Source of the DNA: an uncultured Gammaproteobacteria bacterium
GTDB lineage: Bacteria; Pseudomonadota; Gammaproteobacteria; Steroidobacterales; UBA11654
Direction of reading: 5' to 3'
Assembly (NCBI GenBank): GCA_902553145.1
Contig: CACDKD010000004.1
Span: 36,450 to 100,449, forward strand
Length of the DNA: 64,000 nucleotides
A model generated the notes under the pieces. That model saw nothing but the letters and a program-made list of their open reading frames with translations, was not told where the DNA came from and made no database searches. Shown here piece after piece: positions 36,325 through 44,854 of this stretch. Position numbers and translations under genes: made by a program. Every line of letters begins with the position of its first letter. Positions within the stretch are counted from its first letter, which is position 1.

Positions 36325-37005
36325 TTATAGATCAAATCTATACCCAGCGCCTCTCACAGTTTTTATCGCGTCATTTAGATCGTATTTTTCTAAAATAGAC
36401 CTAAGCCTTCTGATGTGTACGTCAACAGTTCTCTCTTCAACGAAGACAGATCTTCCCCAGACTCTGTCCAACAATTGTGAGCGACTGTAAACTCTGCCCT
36501 CATTCATTATAAAAAACTTAAGCAGTTTAAATTCTGTTGGTCCAAAGTGAACTTCTTCGTCATTGATCAAAATTCTATAACTCTTTAAATCAATAACAAT
36601 GGGGCCGCTAACAAGCTGCTCTTCTTCTCCATATGAGGTTCTTCTGAGAACTGCCTTGATTCTTGCAACCAATTCGTGTTGAGAAAACGGTTTTGTCACG
36701 TAATCATCTGCGCCGCTTTCAAACCCTGCAATCTTATCTCTTTCCTCGGCCTTGGCAGTGAGCATGATAATCCCAATCCCCTTGGTGACTTCATCCTGCT
36801 TGATTGATTTGGCAAGCTCAAGTCCGCTCTCATCGGGCAACATCCAATCAATGAGGACTAAATCAGGTGATTTATTATTGATCTGCTCCTTTGCTTGCTC
36901 AACGTTCTTTGCTTCTTTGACTTGAAAACCAGCCCTAGACAATGAAAAATTAATCATTGATCTGATGGCCGTTTCATCTTCTACAACAAGTATTTCTTGA
37001 TTCAT
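36325..37005 (-). CDS. phoB: Phosphate regulon response regulator PhoB
   Basis: 226 aa from the ATG at 37005; a TTG eight codons upstream gives an unusual lysine-rich start. Receiver domain with VVEDE, phosphoacceptor aspartate in VLIDWMLPD and VTKPFS; C-terminal winged helix with FGPTEFKLLKFF, RSQLLDRVWG and RTVDVHIRRLR. PhoB binds 11-bp direct repeats. OmpR-family relatives are possible, but the pairing with a PAS-type kinase fits PhoBR. Confidence 0.93.
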   Translation of the reverse strand: MNQEILVVEDETAIRSMINFSLSRAGFQVKEAKNVEQAKEQINNKSPDLVLIDWMLPDESGLELAKSIKQDEVTKGIGIIMLTAKAEERDKIAGFESGADDYVTKPFSQHELVARIKAVLRRTSYGEEEQLVSGPIVIDLKSYRILINDEEVHFGPTEFKLLKFFIMNEGRVYSRSQLLDRVWGRSVFVEERTVDVHIRRLRSILEKYDLNDAIKTVRGAGYRFDL

Positions 37006-37088
37006 TTTCTTTTTTTTATGTTTGCCCAATTAGATACCTGTGTTTTTTACATCATGAATGTTACGAAAATATTAAATAATGCCCATGA

Positions 37089-37547
37089 TTATTGTTGTGT
37101 CTCTATTAAAAGATAGGCTATCAAATCCTCTCTGTCACGTTTCTTTCTCATGCCTACGTAAACCATCTTATTCTCAGGGATCAGGCTTTGTGGATTTTCA
37201 AGCCAAAGATCTAAATATTGATAATCCCAAACGATTCCAGAATTTGACAATGCATCTGAATATTTAAAATCATCTTTAAAGCCTGCGGACCGATTATAAA
37301 AAGAATATAGGTTTGGACCAATCTTATGCGGTTCACCTTTTTTAAGTGAATGACAAGCCCTACACTGAAGATAAAGCTTCTTGCCTCTGACTGGATCACC
37401 TAGAGCTATTGAATCCACATTCAGTGAAAGTTGATTTGCATATGCTTCACTCTCTTGTTCGAGCTTTTCTTCTTCTTTGGCACCATCGCATGCAAACAAA
37501 TGGAATGACAGTGCAATAATAAGCATTTTTTGTATGATTTCTTTCAT
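37089..37547 (-). CDS. Class I c-type cytochrome, probable lipoprotein
   Basis: 152 aa from the ATG at 37547. Hydrophobic leader ending in LFAC, a probable lipobox with DG following, then a linker and a cytochrome c domain: CRACH haem site, KIGPNLYSFYNRSAG and the distal methionine in ENKMVYVGM. This is the mitochondrial-type cytochrome c556/c552 fold. Aspartate after the cysteine would favour inner-membrane retention. Electron partner unknown. Confidence 0.85.
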   Translation of the reverse strand: MKEIIQKMLIIALSFHLFACDGAKEEEKLEQESEAYANQLSLNVDSIALGDPVRGKKLYLQCRACHSLKKGEPHKIGPNLYSFYNRSAGFKDDFKYSDALSNSGIVWDYQYLDLWLENPQSLIPENKMVYVGMRKKRDREDLIAYLLIETQQ

Positions 37548-37697
37548 AATTGATGGCAAAAGAACAATGCGTACTGCATAATTATTTTCCTATTATATCA
37601 ACAAGTGCTCTTTGACCAAATAAATGCGTTCATTGTCAGTAATAAATCTGAAACACAGACCTGAGACACTTATGGAATTTGAGAAAAGGGGAAATCT

Positions 37698-38525
37698 TTG
37701 ATTATTTATAATCTCAGAGAGTTTAAAAAAATCACGCCAAAACAGTACGCTGCTGAGAAATTCAGGATGCAGGTCGAACTCCTTAAATTACAAGAAGACG
37801 TGATAAAAAATGGGAGAAAAATTGCCATCATTTTTGAGGGAAGAGACGCTGCTGGAAAAACAGCAACAATTCAACACTTTTCTCAGTATCTGATTCCCGA
37901 AGGAATGGAATACATTAACTTTGGTGTTCCCACTAAATCGGAGTCCAACAATTGGTTCAAAAGATACGAGAGAAAAATGCCAAAAAAAGGACAAATTTGC
38001 TTCTTTGATCGATCCTGGTATAGCAGAGCATTGATTGAGCCAACGTTAGGCTTTTGTTCACAACGTCAATACAAAAACTTTATGAACAAGGTAAATCACT
38101 GGGAAAAAGATGTCATAGAGAACGGGACTGAGATCATAAAATTTTATCTTTCTATTGATCAGATATCGCAACAAAAAAGGCTTAGAGCTAGACAAGAAAG
38201 CCCGATCAAATATTGGAAGTTTTCTGAAACCGACGCTCAAATCATCAATAAATACGACATATTCAAGTTATACAAAGAACAAATGTTTGAAAAAACATCG
38301 AGCTCTTTTTGTCCTTGGGTTGTAATCAATGCCACCAATAAAAGAGTAGCTAGAATCAATGCCATGCATTATTTATTAAACAAACTCGACTACGACGAAA
38401 AAGAGATTCTAAATCCAAGAAAATGGTCTTCATCTATTGCAAACTACAGCTTTGCACTTGAAGACGAAACATTTGAGAATCTCACCTATAAACAATATCA
38501 GCTTCTGACAAAATACCTGGGCTAG
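37698..38525 (+). CDS. ppk2: Polyphosphate kinase 2 family protein
   Basis: 275 aa single-domain PPK2. Walker A is GRDAAGKTATI (48-58), the lid region has GVPTKSESNNWFKRY, and the Walker B region is FFDRSWYSRA (102-111). The enzymes move phosphate between polyphosphate and nucleotides. Start is TTG at 37698, supported by AGGGGAAA upstream. Followed 1 nt later by a Ppx-type gene, a synthesis/degradation pair. Confidence 0.9.
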   Translation: MIIYNLREFKKITPKQYAAEKFRMQVELLKLQEDVIKNGRKIAIIFEGRDAAGKTATIQHFSQYLIPEGMEYINFGVPTKSESNNWFKRYERKMPKKGQICFFDRSWYSRALIEPTLGFCSQRQYKNFMNKVNHWEKDVIENGTEIIKFYLSIDQISQQKRLRARQESPIKYWKFSETDAQIINKYDIFKLYKEQMFEKTSSSFCPWVVINATNKRVARINAMHYLLNKLDYDEKEILNPRKWSSSIANYSFALEDETFENLTYKQYQLLTKYLG

Positions 38526-38526
38526 A

Positions 38527-39402
38527 ATGAAAAAAATCTCGGCAATTGATATTGGAAGCAATTCGATAAAACAAAGAATCTACTCTTTTGACCAGGAAAC
38601 TTGTGATCTTAAGGAAGACAAAACTTTGCGAAAAAGAATCCCTGTGAGGCTAGGTAAAGATATTTATTCAAGCAAGAGTAAAATTTTTAGTGACTCCACG
38701 ATAAATAAGCTAGGCAAGATTTTAAGGTCTTTTGAAAAAACCATCCATGATCAAGGAATCAAAAGCTATAGAGCCTGTGCGACTGCAGCCTTTAGAAAAG
38801 CCAGCAATAAAAAGCAAACCATTGATCAATTAAAAGATTATTCTTCAATTGATATAGAAATTATTTCTGGAATCGAGGAAATTCAATTGGTTGGAGGACT
38901 GAAGCACCCATCGATGGAATCAGCAGAAAATTTCATACTCGCCGATGTGGGAGGTGGAAGCACAGATATTCTAGTAAAACACCGAAATAAAATTATTGAC
39001 TGCGCGACATACCCAATAGGTAGCGTGAGCTTAAATCAAATAAAGATTAAAAAGAAAACCTGGAAGAAAATGTATGCATGGCTTGATAAATTTAACAAAA
39101 TGGGCATCGAGAAAGTCATTGGTGTCGGTGGAGGTATCAGAGGATTGCTGGGCCGATATGAAAAGATGAGTGCTACTCACGATGAGTTTGAATTGCTGAG
39201 AAGGGATATCATTGAAATGGATAAAGATGAAAGAAAAGCTTTCTTTAAGATACCAACGGACCGTGCTGAGCTAATTCATCATTCGGCTTATATATATTCC
39301 AATATCCTGAGACAAACAGGAATCAACAAAATCTCAGCCATACCTTGGGGTTTAACTGAGGCGATTGCATATTCTCAGGTGAATGATACTACTCGTAAGT
39401 GA
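38527..39402 (+). CDS. Ppx/GppA-family exopolyphosphatase, short form
   Basis: 291 aa. Actin-like ATPase fold: AIDIGSNSIKQRIYSF at the start, RACATAAFRKASN, ISGIEEIQLVGG, and the phosphate loops LADVGGGSTDIL and VIGVGGGIRGLLGR. Only the catalytic domains I-II are present; the C-terminal extension of E. coli Ppx is missing. Expected to remove terminal phosphate from polyphosphate or pppGpp. Overlaps the DUF1838 gene tail-to-tail by 14 nt. Confidence 0.88.
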   Translation: MKKISAIDIGSNSIKQRIYSFDQETCDLKEDKTLRKRIPVRLGKDIYSSKSKIFSDSTINKLGKILRSFEKTIHDQGIKSYRACATAAFRKASNKKQTIDQLKDYSSIDIEIISGIEEIQLVGGLKHPSMESAENFILADVGGGSTDILVKHRNKIIDCATYPIGSVSLNQIKIKKKTWKKMYAWLDKFNKMGIEKVIGVGGGIRGLLGRYEKMSATHDEFELLRRDIIEMDKDERKAFFKIPTDRAELIHHSAYIYSNILRQTGINKISAIPWGLTEAIAYSQVNDTTRK

Positions 39403-40255
39403 CAGGCCCCGAATCTTTTGATAAATCGAAGTAAGAGTATTCATTGTACTCACTCATAAGCCTTGAACTGTATTCTTCTGGAAGCTCGCTCATGTCATTC
39501 AATTTGACCCCAGAGGCATGCCAAAGCGTGTGGCCTTCCTCTTCGTCCATGTCCATCCAATGCAAATATGGCATCAGAACTGTTGCGGTAAACATGGTTG
39601 GCAATGAAAGAATTGATTGGTCGACGAATTTATCCAATGGTGAAAACATCGTGAATCGCTGTAAACGCGGAGCGCTTAACCCTGGTGGGTATGCGGTTTG
39701 ACTCTGCATCCATACCGTATCTGATCCAAAATTCCAATCTATCAAAAGAGGCTTGTCAGGCATCTTATCAATAAATGGTGTAGGCCTAATGCCCATGGGT
39801 GAAACGTTCAACCCTCTGCCAATGCTAGTTGCTTTTCTGAGATTTGGTTCCACTTTATTTGTTTTTCCAGTAAAAGGATTTTTGTATTCATCAATCATTT
39901 CCCCAGTCTCAACGTCTCTGAAGAATGTCACCATGTTTCCCAGTATTTCATATGATCCATCGTCGAGTGGTATGACCTTATAGCTCTCCATGCCCTCAAT
40001 TTTAACCATCGGTATAGGTTGTTCGGAATGTTTCTGTGCCCAAAGTATTCCGGTGTAGTGCCATGGAATCTGCTCCTCGTTCCCAATCGTGGCTTGCATG
40101 CGAAGCATGCTGGTTACGTTATTCACCGGTAAAGTCAGATCGGGTATATTATTTGGAACCATGCCAGAAACCCTTGCATTCACTTTCTCATGACTCATTA
40201 AACTTGCAAGCCCAAGCCCAAGTATGAAATTTCGTCTTTGAATTTTTAAAGCCAT
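39389..40255 (-). CDS. DUF1838 family protein with Tat signal
   Basis: 288 aa. Twin-arginine leader QRRNFILGLGLASLMS, then a soluble domain typical of DUF1838, with WHYTGILWAQ, many aromatic residues and the ending YFDLSKDSGPVTYE. Exported folded, so a cofactor or metal is possible. No enzymatic role is known. Lies 19 nt downstream of the 589-aa lipoprotein, likely one operon. Confidence 0.75.
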   Translation of the reverse strand: MALKIQRRNFILGLGLASLMSHEKVNARVSGMVPNNIPDLTLPVNNVTSMLRMQATIGNEEQIPWHYTGILWAQKHSEQPIPMVKIEGMESYKVIPLDDGSYEILGNMVTFFRDVETGEMIDEYKNPFTGKTNKVEPNLRKATSIGRGLNVSPMGIRPTPFIDKMPDKPLLIDWNFGSDTVWMQSQTAYPPGLSAPRLQRFTMFSPLDKFVDQSILSLPTMFTATVLMPYLHWMDMDEEEGHTLWHASGVKLNDMSELPEEYSSRLMSEYNEYSYFDLSKDSGPVTYE

Positions 40256-40274
40256 TATCTTCTTCCTCTATTGT

Positions 40275-42044
40275 TTATCTTTGTTTTGATTCTATATGTT
40301 CAATTATCTTATCCGCAAGAAACTCTGCCACCGCTTTGTGGTCGTCAATCACTTCCCACATGGCCCAAGTACCGTCGTATTGGTCCTGAACAGCTTTGTT
40401 TTCATTGGCTGGTCCCAAATTGGGATCAAATCCTAGATGCCCGTATGCCGAAACGTCGTAGGCCAGCGAAGGGTCCAAATCATCGATTTTTTGGCTGCTT
40501 GCTACCTGCCTTAACGGAGGATAGGGTTGACCGTTTTCACAACCCCCCATTTCAAAACAACAAGGCTCTTGAATCTCTGGATTACTGATGTTCTTGCACA
40601 TTGTTCTTACCCAAACTCCCCAATAATCAGCGAAGGGATGTCCAACTTTTGGGTAACGATCAAAATCATAACCGCCGTGCTCAAGCCAACCCTTGTAACC
40701 AATCTCTTTTGCCATTTGATTGGGCACTTCGACAAGATTTAAAACGGAATTCTCCGTGATCTGAGGAAAAGCGATAACGATGTGCTTGACCCCATTGTTC
40801 TTTAAAGCCTCAAGCCCTTCCCAATAGCGATATCCCATTTCATCTTTTGGGCCAGACTCTTCATCAAGAAAACGAATATATCCAAGATTTTCTCCTCGCA
40901 TCTCTCGAGATCGCTCAAGCTTGCTTCGACCTTCCAAGTCTTCATTGACTGTCAGATCGCCAAACCAACCGCCCAGAATATTTGCTGAACTTAAATCTGG
41001 ATATTTTTGCAGGAGGGTGTCTTTGATATTGTTATTGAGAATGAGGGTATCGTTGATCTTCGGGTCAAAAAGCTCATTGCCAGGGAAAATTCCATGGTTC
41101 ACCAATAAAATCCCTGTTTCCTTGATTGGTATTTTCTGACTGAATTTTTGCTCAATACCCTCTACATGAAAGTCAGCCAATCGAGGATCCGAAATAACAG
41201 GATTAGGATAAGATTGAATATCAATCATTGGATTGGATTTAAATTGCCTTGAAGACCTTGTCCATTTTGGATCAGCATCTGGATAAGAGGCATCCATTGC
41301 AGACATTGGGTCATTGGCCCATTCGAGAACGACGTTTTCATTGTTTCTTTCATTGTGGTCATTGATCAAAGTCCTTGCAATCATGTAACTGTCGTATGTT
41401 TTTGAGAATCGGGCGCCTGCCGTGGTGAGATCAATCATGATGATTCGATCAACACCAACCGATAATAATCTCTCCACTGGTCCATCAACATCGAATCGAT
41501 TAAGCCTGCATCTTCTCCAATCGTTGTCACAAAAACGAAGAGTCGAACCCTCTTCCACGCCTGGATTATAAAGTCTTCTTGGATGTGCAATTTCATCAAT
41601 CTCAGGGCTGATCCAAGTCATCTTATCGACAATGAAATCAACATCCATATTTCCCTCTCTTCGATTGAGGGCCTTGATCAACTCCTTTGTTACTTTCCTT
41701 TTTGCTGCTGGATAAGGATCTCTTCCGCCGATTCGTTCATATTCGAATGAATATTTGCCAAGATTTTTTTGTGCATTTCCATATTTTAAAAGTTTCGGCC
41801 AAAACTCCTCATTCCAAAGAATGGAACGATAAAGAGGACTGTTTTCGTCATATGAGAAGATTTGAACAGTTACATCCCATATACCTTTTTCATTGAATAC
41901 CTCATTGCCACCGTGAGAAACATAAAGCACTCCTACTCTCTCTATATTCTGATCCCTGGGATCAAGTTGTGAAGAATATTGAGAACATGCATTTATCAGC
42001 AATAAACAAAAAAGCGATAGAATATAAAAATTAACTTTTTTCAA
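40275..42044 (-). CDS. 589-aa lipoprotein with two chelatase-like segments, function unknown
   Basis: Lipoprotein signal LFCLLLINAC with S at +2, so probably outer-membrane. Two internal segments resemble the start of ferrochelatase/CbiX-type domains: VGVLYVSHGGNEVF (about 37-50) and GILLVNHGIFPGNELF (about 315-330). Each is followed by a strand-helix region ending in a hydrophobic strand (DRIIMIDLTTAG; KHIVIAFPQITEN). Six or more cysteines lie in the interdomain and C-terminal parts. I do not know a described family. Paired with the Tat-exported DUF1838 protein. Confidence 0.55.
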   Translation of the reverse strand: MKKVNFYILSLFCLLLINACSQYSSQLDPRDQNIERVGVLYVSHGGNEVFNEKGIWDVTVQIFSYDENSPLYRSILWNEEFWPKLLKYGNAQKNLGKYSFEYERIGGRDPYPAAKRKVTKELIKALNRREGNMDVDFIVDKMTWISPEIDEIAHPRRLYNPGVEEGSTLRFCDNDWRRCRLNRFDVDGPVERLLSVGVDRIIMIDLTTAGARFSKTYDSYMIARTLINDHNERNNENVVLEWANDPMSAMDASYPDADPKWTRSSRQFKSNPMIDIQSYPNPVISDPRLADFHVEGIEQKFSQKIPIKETGILLVNHGIFPGNELFDPKINDTLILNNNIKDTLLQKYPDLSSANILGGWFGDLTVNEDLEGRSKLERSREMRGENLGYIRFLDEESGPKDEMGYRYWEGLEALKNNGVKHIVIAFPQITENSVLNLVEVPNQMAKEIGYKGWLEHGGYDFDRYPKVGHPFADYWGVWVRTMCKNISNPEIQEPCCFEMGGCENGQPYPPLRQVASSQKIDDLDPSLAYDVSAYGHLGFDPNLGPANENKAVQDQYDGTWAMWEVIDDHKAVAEFLADKIIEHIESKQR

Positions 42045-42123
42045 TGAAATCCCCTATTTCACAGATATTTTTTTACAATATTTAATTACTGATATTATAG
42101 CCATATATTAAACCTAAAATCAC

Positions 42124-42759
42124 ATGACAATTATTCATAAAAGCTTTCCAGTGGGTCCATTGCAATGCAATTGCACCATTCTCAGTAATACTGAGACAGG
42201 CAAAGGTTACCTGATTGATCCTGGTGGCGATCCTGAGCTCATAATGCAAACCCTAAAAGAGATGAAAATAGAGTTGGAAGGCATATATCATACACATGCA
42301 CATTTTGATCACTTTCTAGCATCAGCTGAAATAAAAGAAAAGACAGGGGCGCCGATTTATTTACACGATGATGATCGATTCCTATGGGATAGCCTTGAAA
42401 TGCAATGCAGCTATTTCAATATAGAATTTAAACCCACCCCTCCTCCTGATTTTAAGATTGAGGATGAACAAGATTTGGTTCATTGTGATGGGGTATGTCT
42501 GCATACTCCAGGTCATACTCCGGGATCTGTTAGTTTTCATTTTGATTCAGCCGATTTGCTTGTTGCTGGTGATACTCTATTCAATGGTTCGGTGGGAAGA
42601 ACTGATTTACCTGGTGGAGATTTTAAAAAGCTAAAATCATCCATTCAAAATAAAATTTATACGCTTGACGAATCAACCACGGTTATCACAGGTCATGGGC
42701 CTGAGACATCAATAAAAAAAGAGATGACCAATAATATGGTCATACGATATAACTCATAG
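42124..42759 (+). CDS. Metallo-beta-lactamase-fold hydrolase (glyoxalase II-like)
   Basis: 211 aa. Dinuclear metal motif HTHAHFDH (56-63), then HTPGHTPGSVSFH, VAGDTLFNGSVGRTD and TGHGPET supply the other ligands. Short YcbL-type member without the C-terminal domain of classical glyoxalase II. Likely hydrolyses a thioester, for example S-lactoylglutathione. Cytoplasmic. Confidence 0.88.
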   Translation: MTIIHKSFPVGPLQCNCTILSNTETGKGYLIDPGGDPELIMQTLKEMKIELEGIYHTHAHFDHFLASAEIKEKTGAPIYLHDDDRFLWDSLEMQCSYFNIEFKPTPPPDFKIEDEQDLVHCDGVCLHTPGHTPGSVSFHFDSADLLVAGDTLFNGSVGRTDLPGGDFKKLKSSIQNKIYTLDESTTVITGHGPETSIKKEMTNNMVIRYNS

Positions 42760-42773
42760 AATGAGAAAATGAA

Positions 42774-42968
42774 TCATTTCTTGCTGAGGAATGAGTGCAC
42801 CATTAAAGAGCAGATCAAACCGATCGAAAGCGTAAGTACGGATAATTTGCCTCTGTGTTCAAACTCAATCGTTAATATGCCATTTGATTCGAGCGAATAT
42901 AACAAAAAAATGCACCCCAGTATTGGCAGCAAAGATAGAAAAAAGAGTTTAAGTTTATTAATAAACAT
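42774..42968 (-). CDS. Putative 64-aa two-helix membrane protein
   Basis: Reads MFINKLKLFFLSLLPILGC, a hydrophobic helix, a short polar loop (EFEHRGKLS) and a second helix (VLTLSIGLICSLMVHSFL) ending SKK. The topology looks natural for a small inner-membrane protein, but the ribosome-binding site is weak and no family is recognised. It fills most of the 276-nt gap between the MBL and membrane-protein genes. Confidence 0.45.
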   Translation of the reverse strand: MFINKLKLFFLSLLPILGCIFLLYSLESNGILTIEFEHRGKLSVLTLSIGLICSLMVHSFLSKK

Positions 42969-43035
42969 GAGCTCATCAAAAGACTATCATGTTGGCAAAA
43001 GCTCGTATAGGCTGATTGAATCATAATTTAAAAAA

Positions 43036-43935
43036 ATGTCTGAATTGAAGGAATTATTAAAAAACAAGTGGGTGAATAACTGGAATCTGTTCTTCCTAAT
43101 ATCATTACCGATTTCGGCCTTTATGTTTGTTCCACTTTTGAGTTTCGAATCGATCACGGGAGCGGAAATATCAGAGATGATCAGTTTTTCTGTCAGATGG
43201 GCTGTTCCTTTTATTTATCTCGTCATTGCTATTTCTTCATTGCAGATATTATTCCCAAATGCATTCACGCGCTGGCTGATGAGGAATAGAAAATACATTG
43301 GGCTGGTCTTTGCAGTTGCCATGGCTTGGCAGGGCTTATTTATTTTTATCATGTCTTATTACTTTCATGATTATTACTTTTCAGAAGTCTATTACTTTAG
43401 AGATGAGATTGAAGGCAGTATTGGGTATATATTCTTGATGGCAATGGTGCTGACCTCTTTTAAGTTTGGAAGCAAGCTAGTTAGCTCAAGCCAATGGAGA
43501 ATCATACATAAAACAGGTGTTTATTTTCTTTGGGCCTACCCTTTCAGTGTCTACTGGTGGACTATTTCATATTATGGAAATGCCCTATTGATTGATTATG
43601 TATTTTATTGGATAGGCTTTTTGGCATTTTTGGCAAGGATAGTTGCTTGGGGGAAAATGAGATATGAAAAATTGACCAACAAAAATATGATTGATCAATA
43701 TTTTGGTATCTTTGTGATTTTACTTGGCCTAACAATGTCAGTCACTAGCCTTTATTGGCAGGCATTTCTCACAAAATACCTTACATTTTTCTCTTGGTCA
43801 GCAACGTTTGAATTGTGGCTGCCGTTTTGGCCATTTGAACCTTTTTTATCGCTAATGGTGATAGGTCTCGGCACAATGATCCTGACAAATGAGGACGCTC
43901 AGAAAGTCAATGCTAAGATCCTCAATCAAAAATGA
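43036..43935 (+). CDS. Polytopic inner-membrane protein, ferric-reductase-like
   Basis: 299 aa with about eight membrane segments. RNRKYIGLVFAVAMAWQGLF and SSQWRIIHKTGVYFLWAYPF recall the MsrQ/ferric-reductase-like transmembrane domain, where a histidine in such segments binds haem; the histidines visible are in SYYFHDYYF and RIIHKTG. Fewer histidines than typical, so haem binding is doubtful. Convergent with the thioesterase gene. Confidence 0.55.
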   Translation: MSELKELLKNKWVNNWNLFFLISLPISAFMFVPLLSFESITGAEISEMISFSVRWAVPFIYLVIAISSLQILFPNAFTRWLMRNRKYIGLVFAVAMAWQGLFIFIMSYYFHDYYFSEVYYFRDEIEGSIGYIFLMAMVLTSFKFGSKLVSSSQWRIIHKTGVYFLWAYPFSVYWWTISYYGNALLIDYVFYWIGFLAFLARIVAWGKMRYEKLTNKNMIDQYFGIFVILLGLTMSVTSLYWQAFLTKYLTFFSWSATFELWLPFWPFEPFLSLMVIGLGTMILTNEDAQKVNAKILNQK

Positions 43936-43949
43936 TCTTCAAGGAAATT

Positions 43950-44381
43950 CTACAGAGGTCTTTTTGAAGTTGGCAATAGCTTGATTGTCGATGTTGCAGA
44001 GGCGATCATCTGATCATTTTGTTTCATTGTGGCATAAGCAAAAACGATGCTTTTTCCCATCCTGACGATCTTTGATTTAGCGGTCATGAGTCCGGGGTGA
44101 GCTGGGGCGACGAAACTCACATTGATGTCCAATGAGACGGGATTGCTTTGAAATTTTACCAATGCGATAACCAAATGCGCCATTGTTGAATCCAACATCC
44201 CGGTGATGAATCCTCCTTGAACGATTTGCGCTTCTGAATGACAAAACTCCGGTATTGCATCGAACTCCATTACCATGATCTTGTCTTCTTCGTTAAATTC
44301 GACAAGGCTTCCGCGTAGAGTCTCAACGCACGGCGGCTTGTTGCTTTCAAGGAGCTTTATTATTTCTTCTTTTTTCATCAA
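43950..44381 (-). CDS. PaaI-type hotdog thioesterase
   Basis: 143 aa. Hotdog fold with QIVQGGFITGMLDSTMAHLV and the strand NPVSLDINVSFVAPAHPG, typical of PaaI/YbgC-like acyl-CoA thioesterases. Substrate unknown. It overlaps gspM by 4 nt, so it is probably translated from the end of the secretion operon. Confidence 0.8.
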   Translation of the reverse strand: MMKKEEIIKLLESNKPPCVETLRGSLVEFNEEDKIMVMEFDAIPEFCHSEAQIVQGGFITGMLDSTMAHLVIALVKFQSNPVSLDINVSFVAPAHPGLMTAKSKIVRMGKSIVFAYATMKQNDQMIASATSTIKLLPTSKRPL

Positions 44382-44854
44382 TTCACCATTTCAAATTCGA
44401 CAGTTACTGATGCCGCTTTGTTTGAGTTTTCATAATCCAATGAACGAATATTTAAACCAATCTTTCCATTGACCTGATTGATGAAGACAATGATCTGATC
44501 AATGTCATCGACTGTAAAGGTTGAGAACATCTTATCGGAATCAAAGCTCACCTCGATTTCACCCAAGTCATTTTCAGAGGCAATTTCATTTATTATTCTT
44601 CTTACTTCGTTCGGCTGACCCTTTAAGTTGGATGCCAAGGTAAAGCCGATTAACCGATCGGCTCCATTTTTCACATACTCGAAGTCCTGTTTTGCTTTCT
44701 TTAGTTGGTTTCTTGATTGATTTGTCTTCGAGAAAATAGAAGATGAAAGAGTGATCAAGAGCATCAAGCAAATAGAAATCATCGTGAGCATAATTAGATT
44801 CTGTTCACGCTGACTCCTCTCAAGCCATATTTTTCCTAGATCAATCACTTTCAA
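44378..44854 (-). CDS. gspM: Type II secretion system protein GspM
   Basis: 158 aa. Short cytoplasmic N-terminus (WLERSQREQNLI), one membrane helix (MLTMISICLMLLITLSSSIF), a coiled coil, and a small ferredoxin-like periplasmic domain. Part of the GspE-L-M assembly platform in the inner membrane. Overlaps gspL by 14 nt. Confidence 0.82.
   Translation of the reverse strand: MKVIDLGKIWLERSQREQNLIMLTMISICLMLLITLSSSIFSKTNQSRNQLKKAKQDFEYVKNGADRLIGFTLASNLKGQPNEVRRIINEIASENDLGEIEVSFDSDKMFSTFTVDDIDQIIVFINQVNGKIGLNIRSLDYENSNKAASVTVEFEMVN

Noticed and set aside
37006..37088. Possible PhoB box before phoB (CGTAACA and ATGTAAA)
   Set aside because: The two half-sites are 14 bp apart and out of the 11-bp phase; autoregulation may exist but is not shown.
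37640..37670. Repeated CTGAAAC/CTGAGAC before ppk2
   Set aside because: Spacing is 13 bp, not 11, and the 7-mers fit the Pho half-site poorly.
42045..42123. Half-sites TTGTAAA and CTGTGAA before the 589-aa lipoprotein
   Set aside because: They are 14 bp apart, so not in Pho-box phase.
42769..43026. Plus-strand 85-codon reading frame after the MBL-fold gene
   Set aside because: Polar, low-complexity sequence with no domain, signal or ribosome-binding site; the opposite strand carries a more natural two-helix membrane protein.
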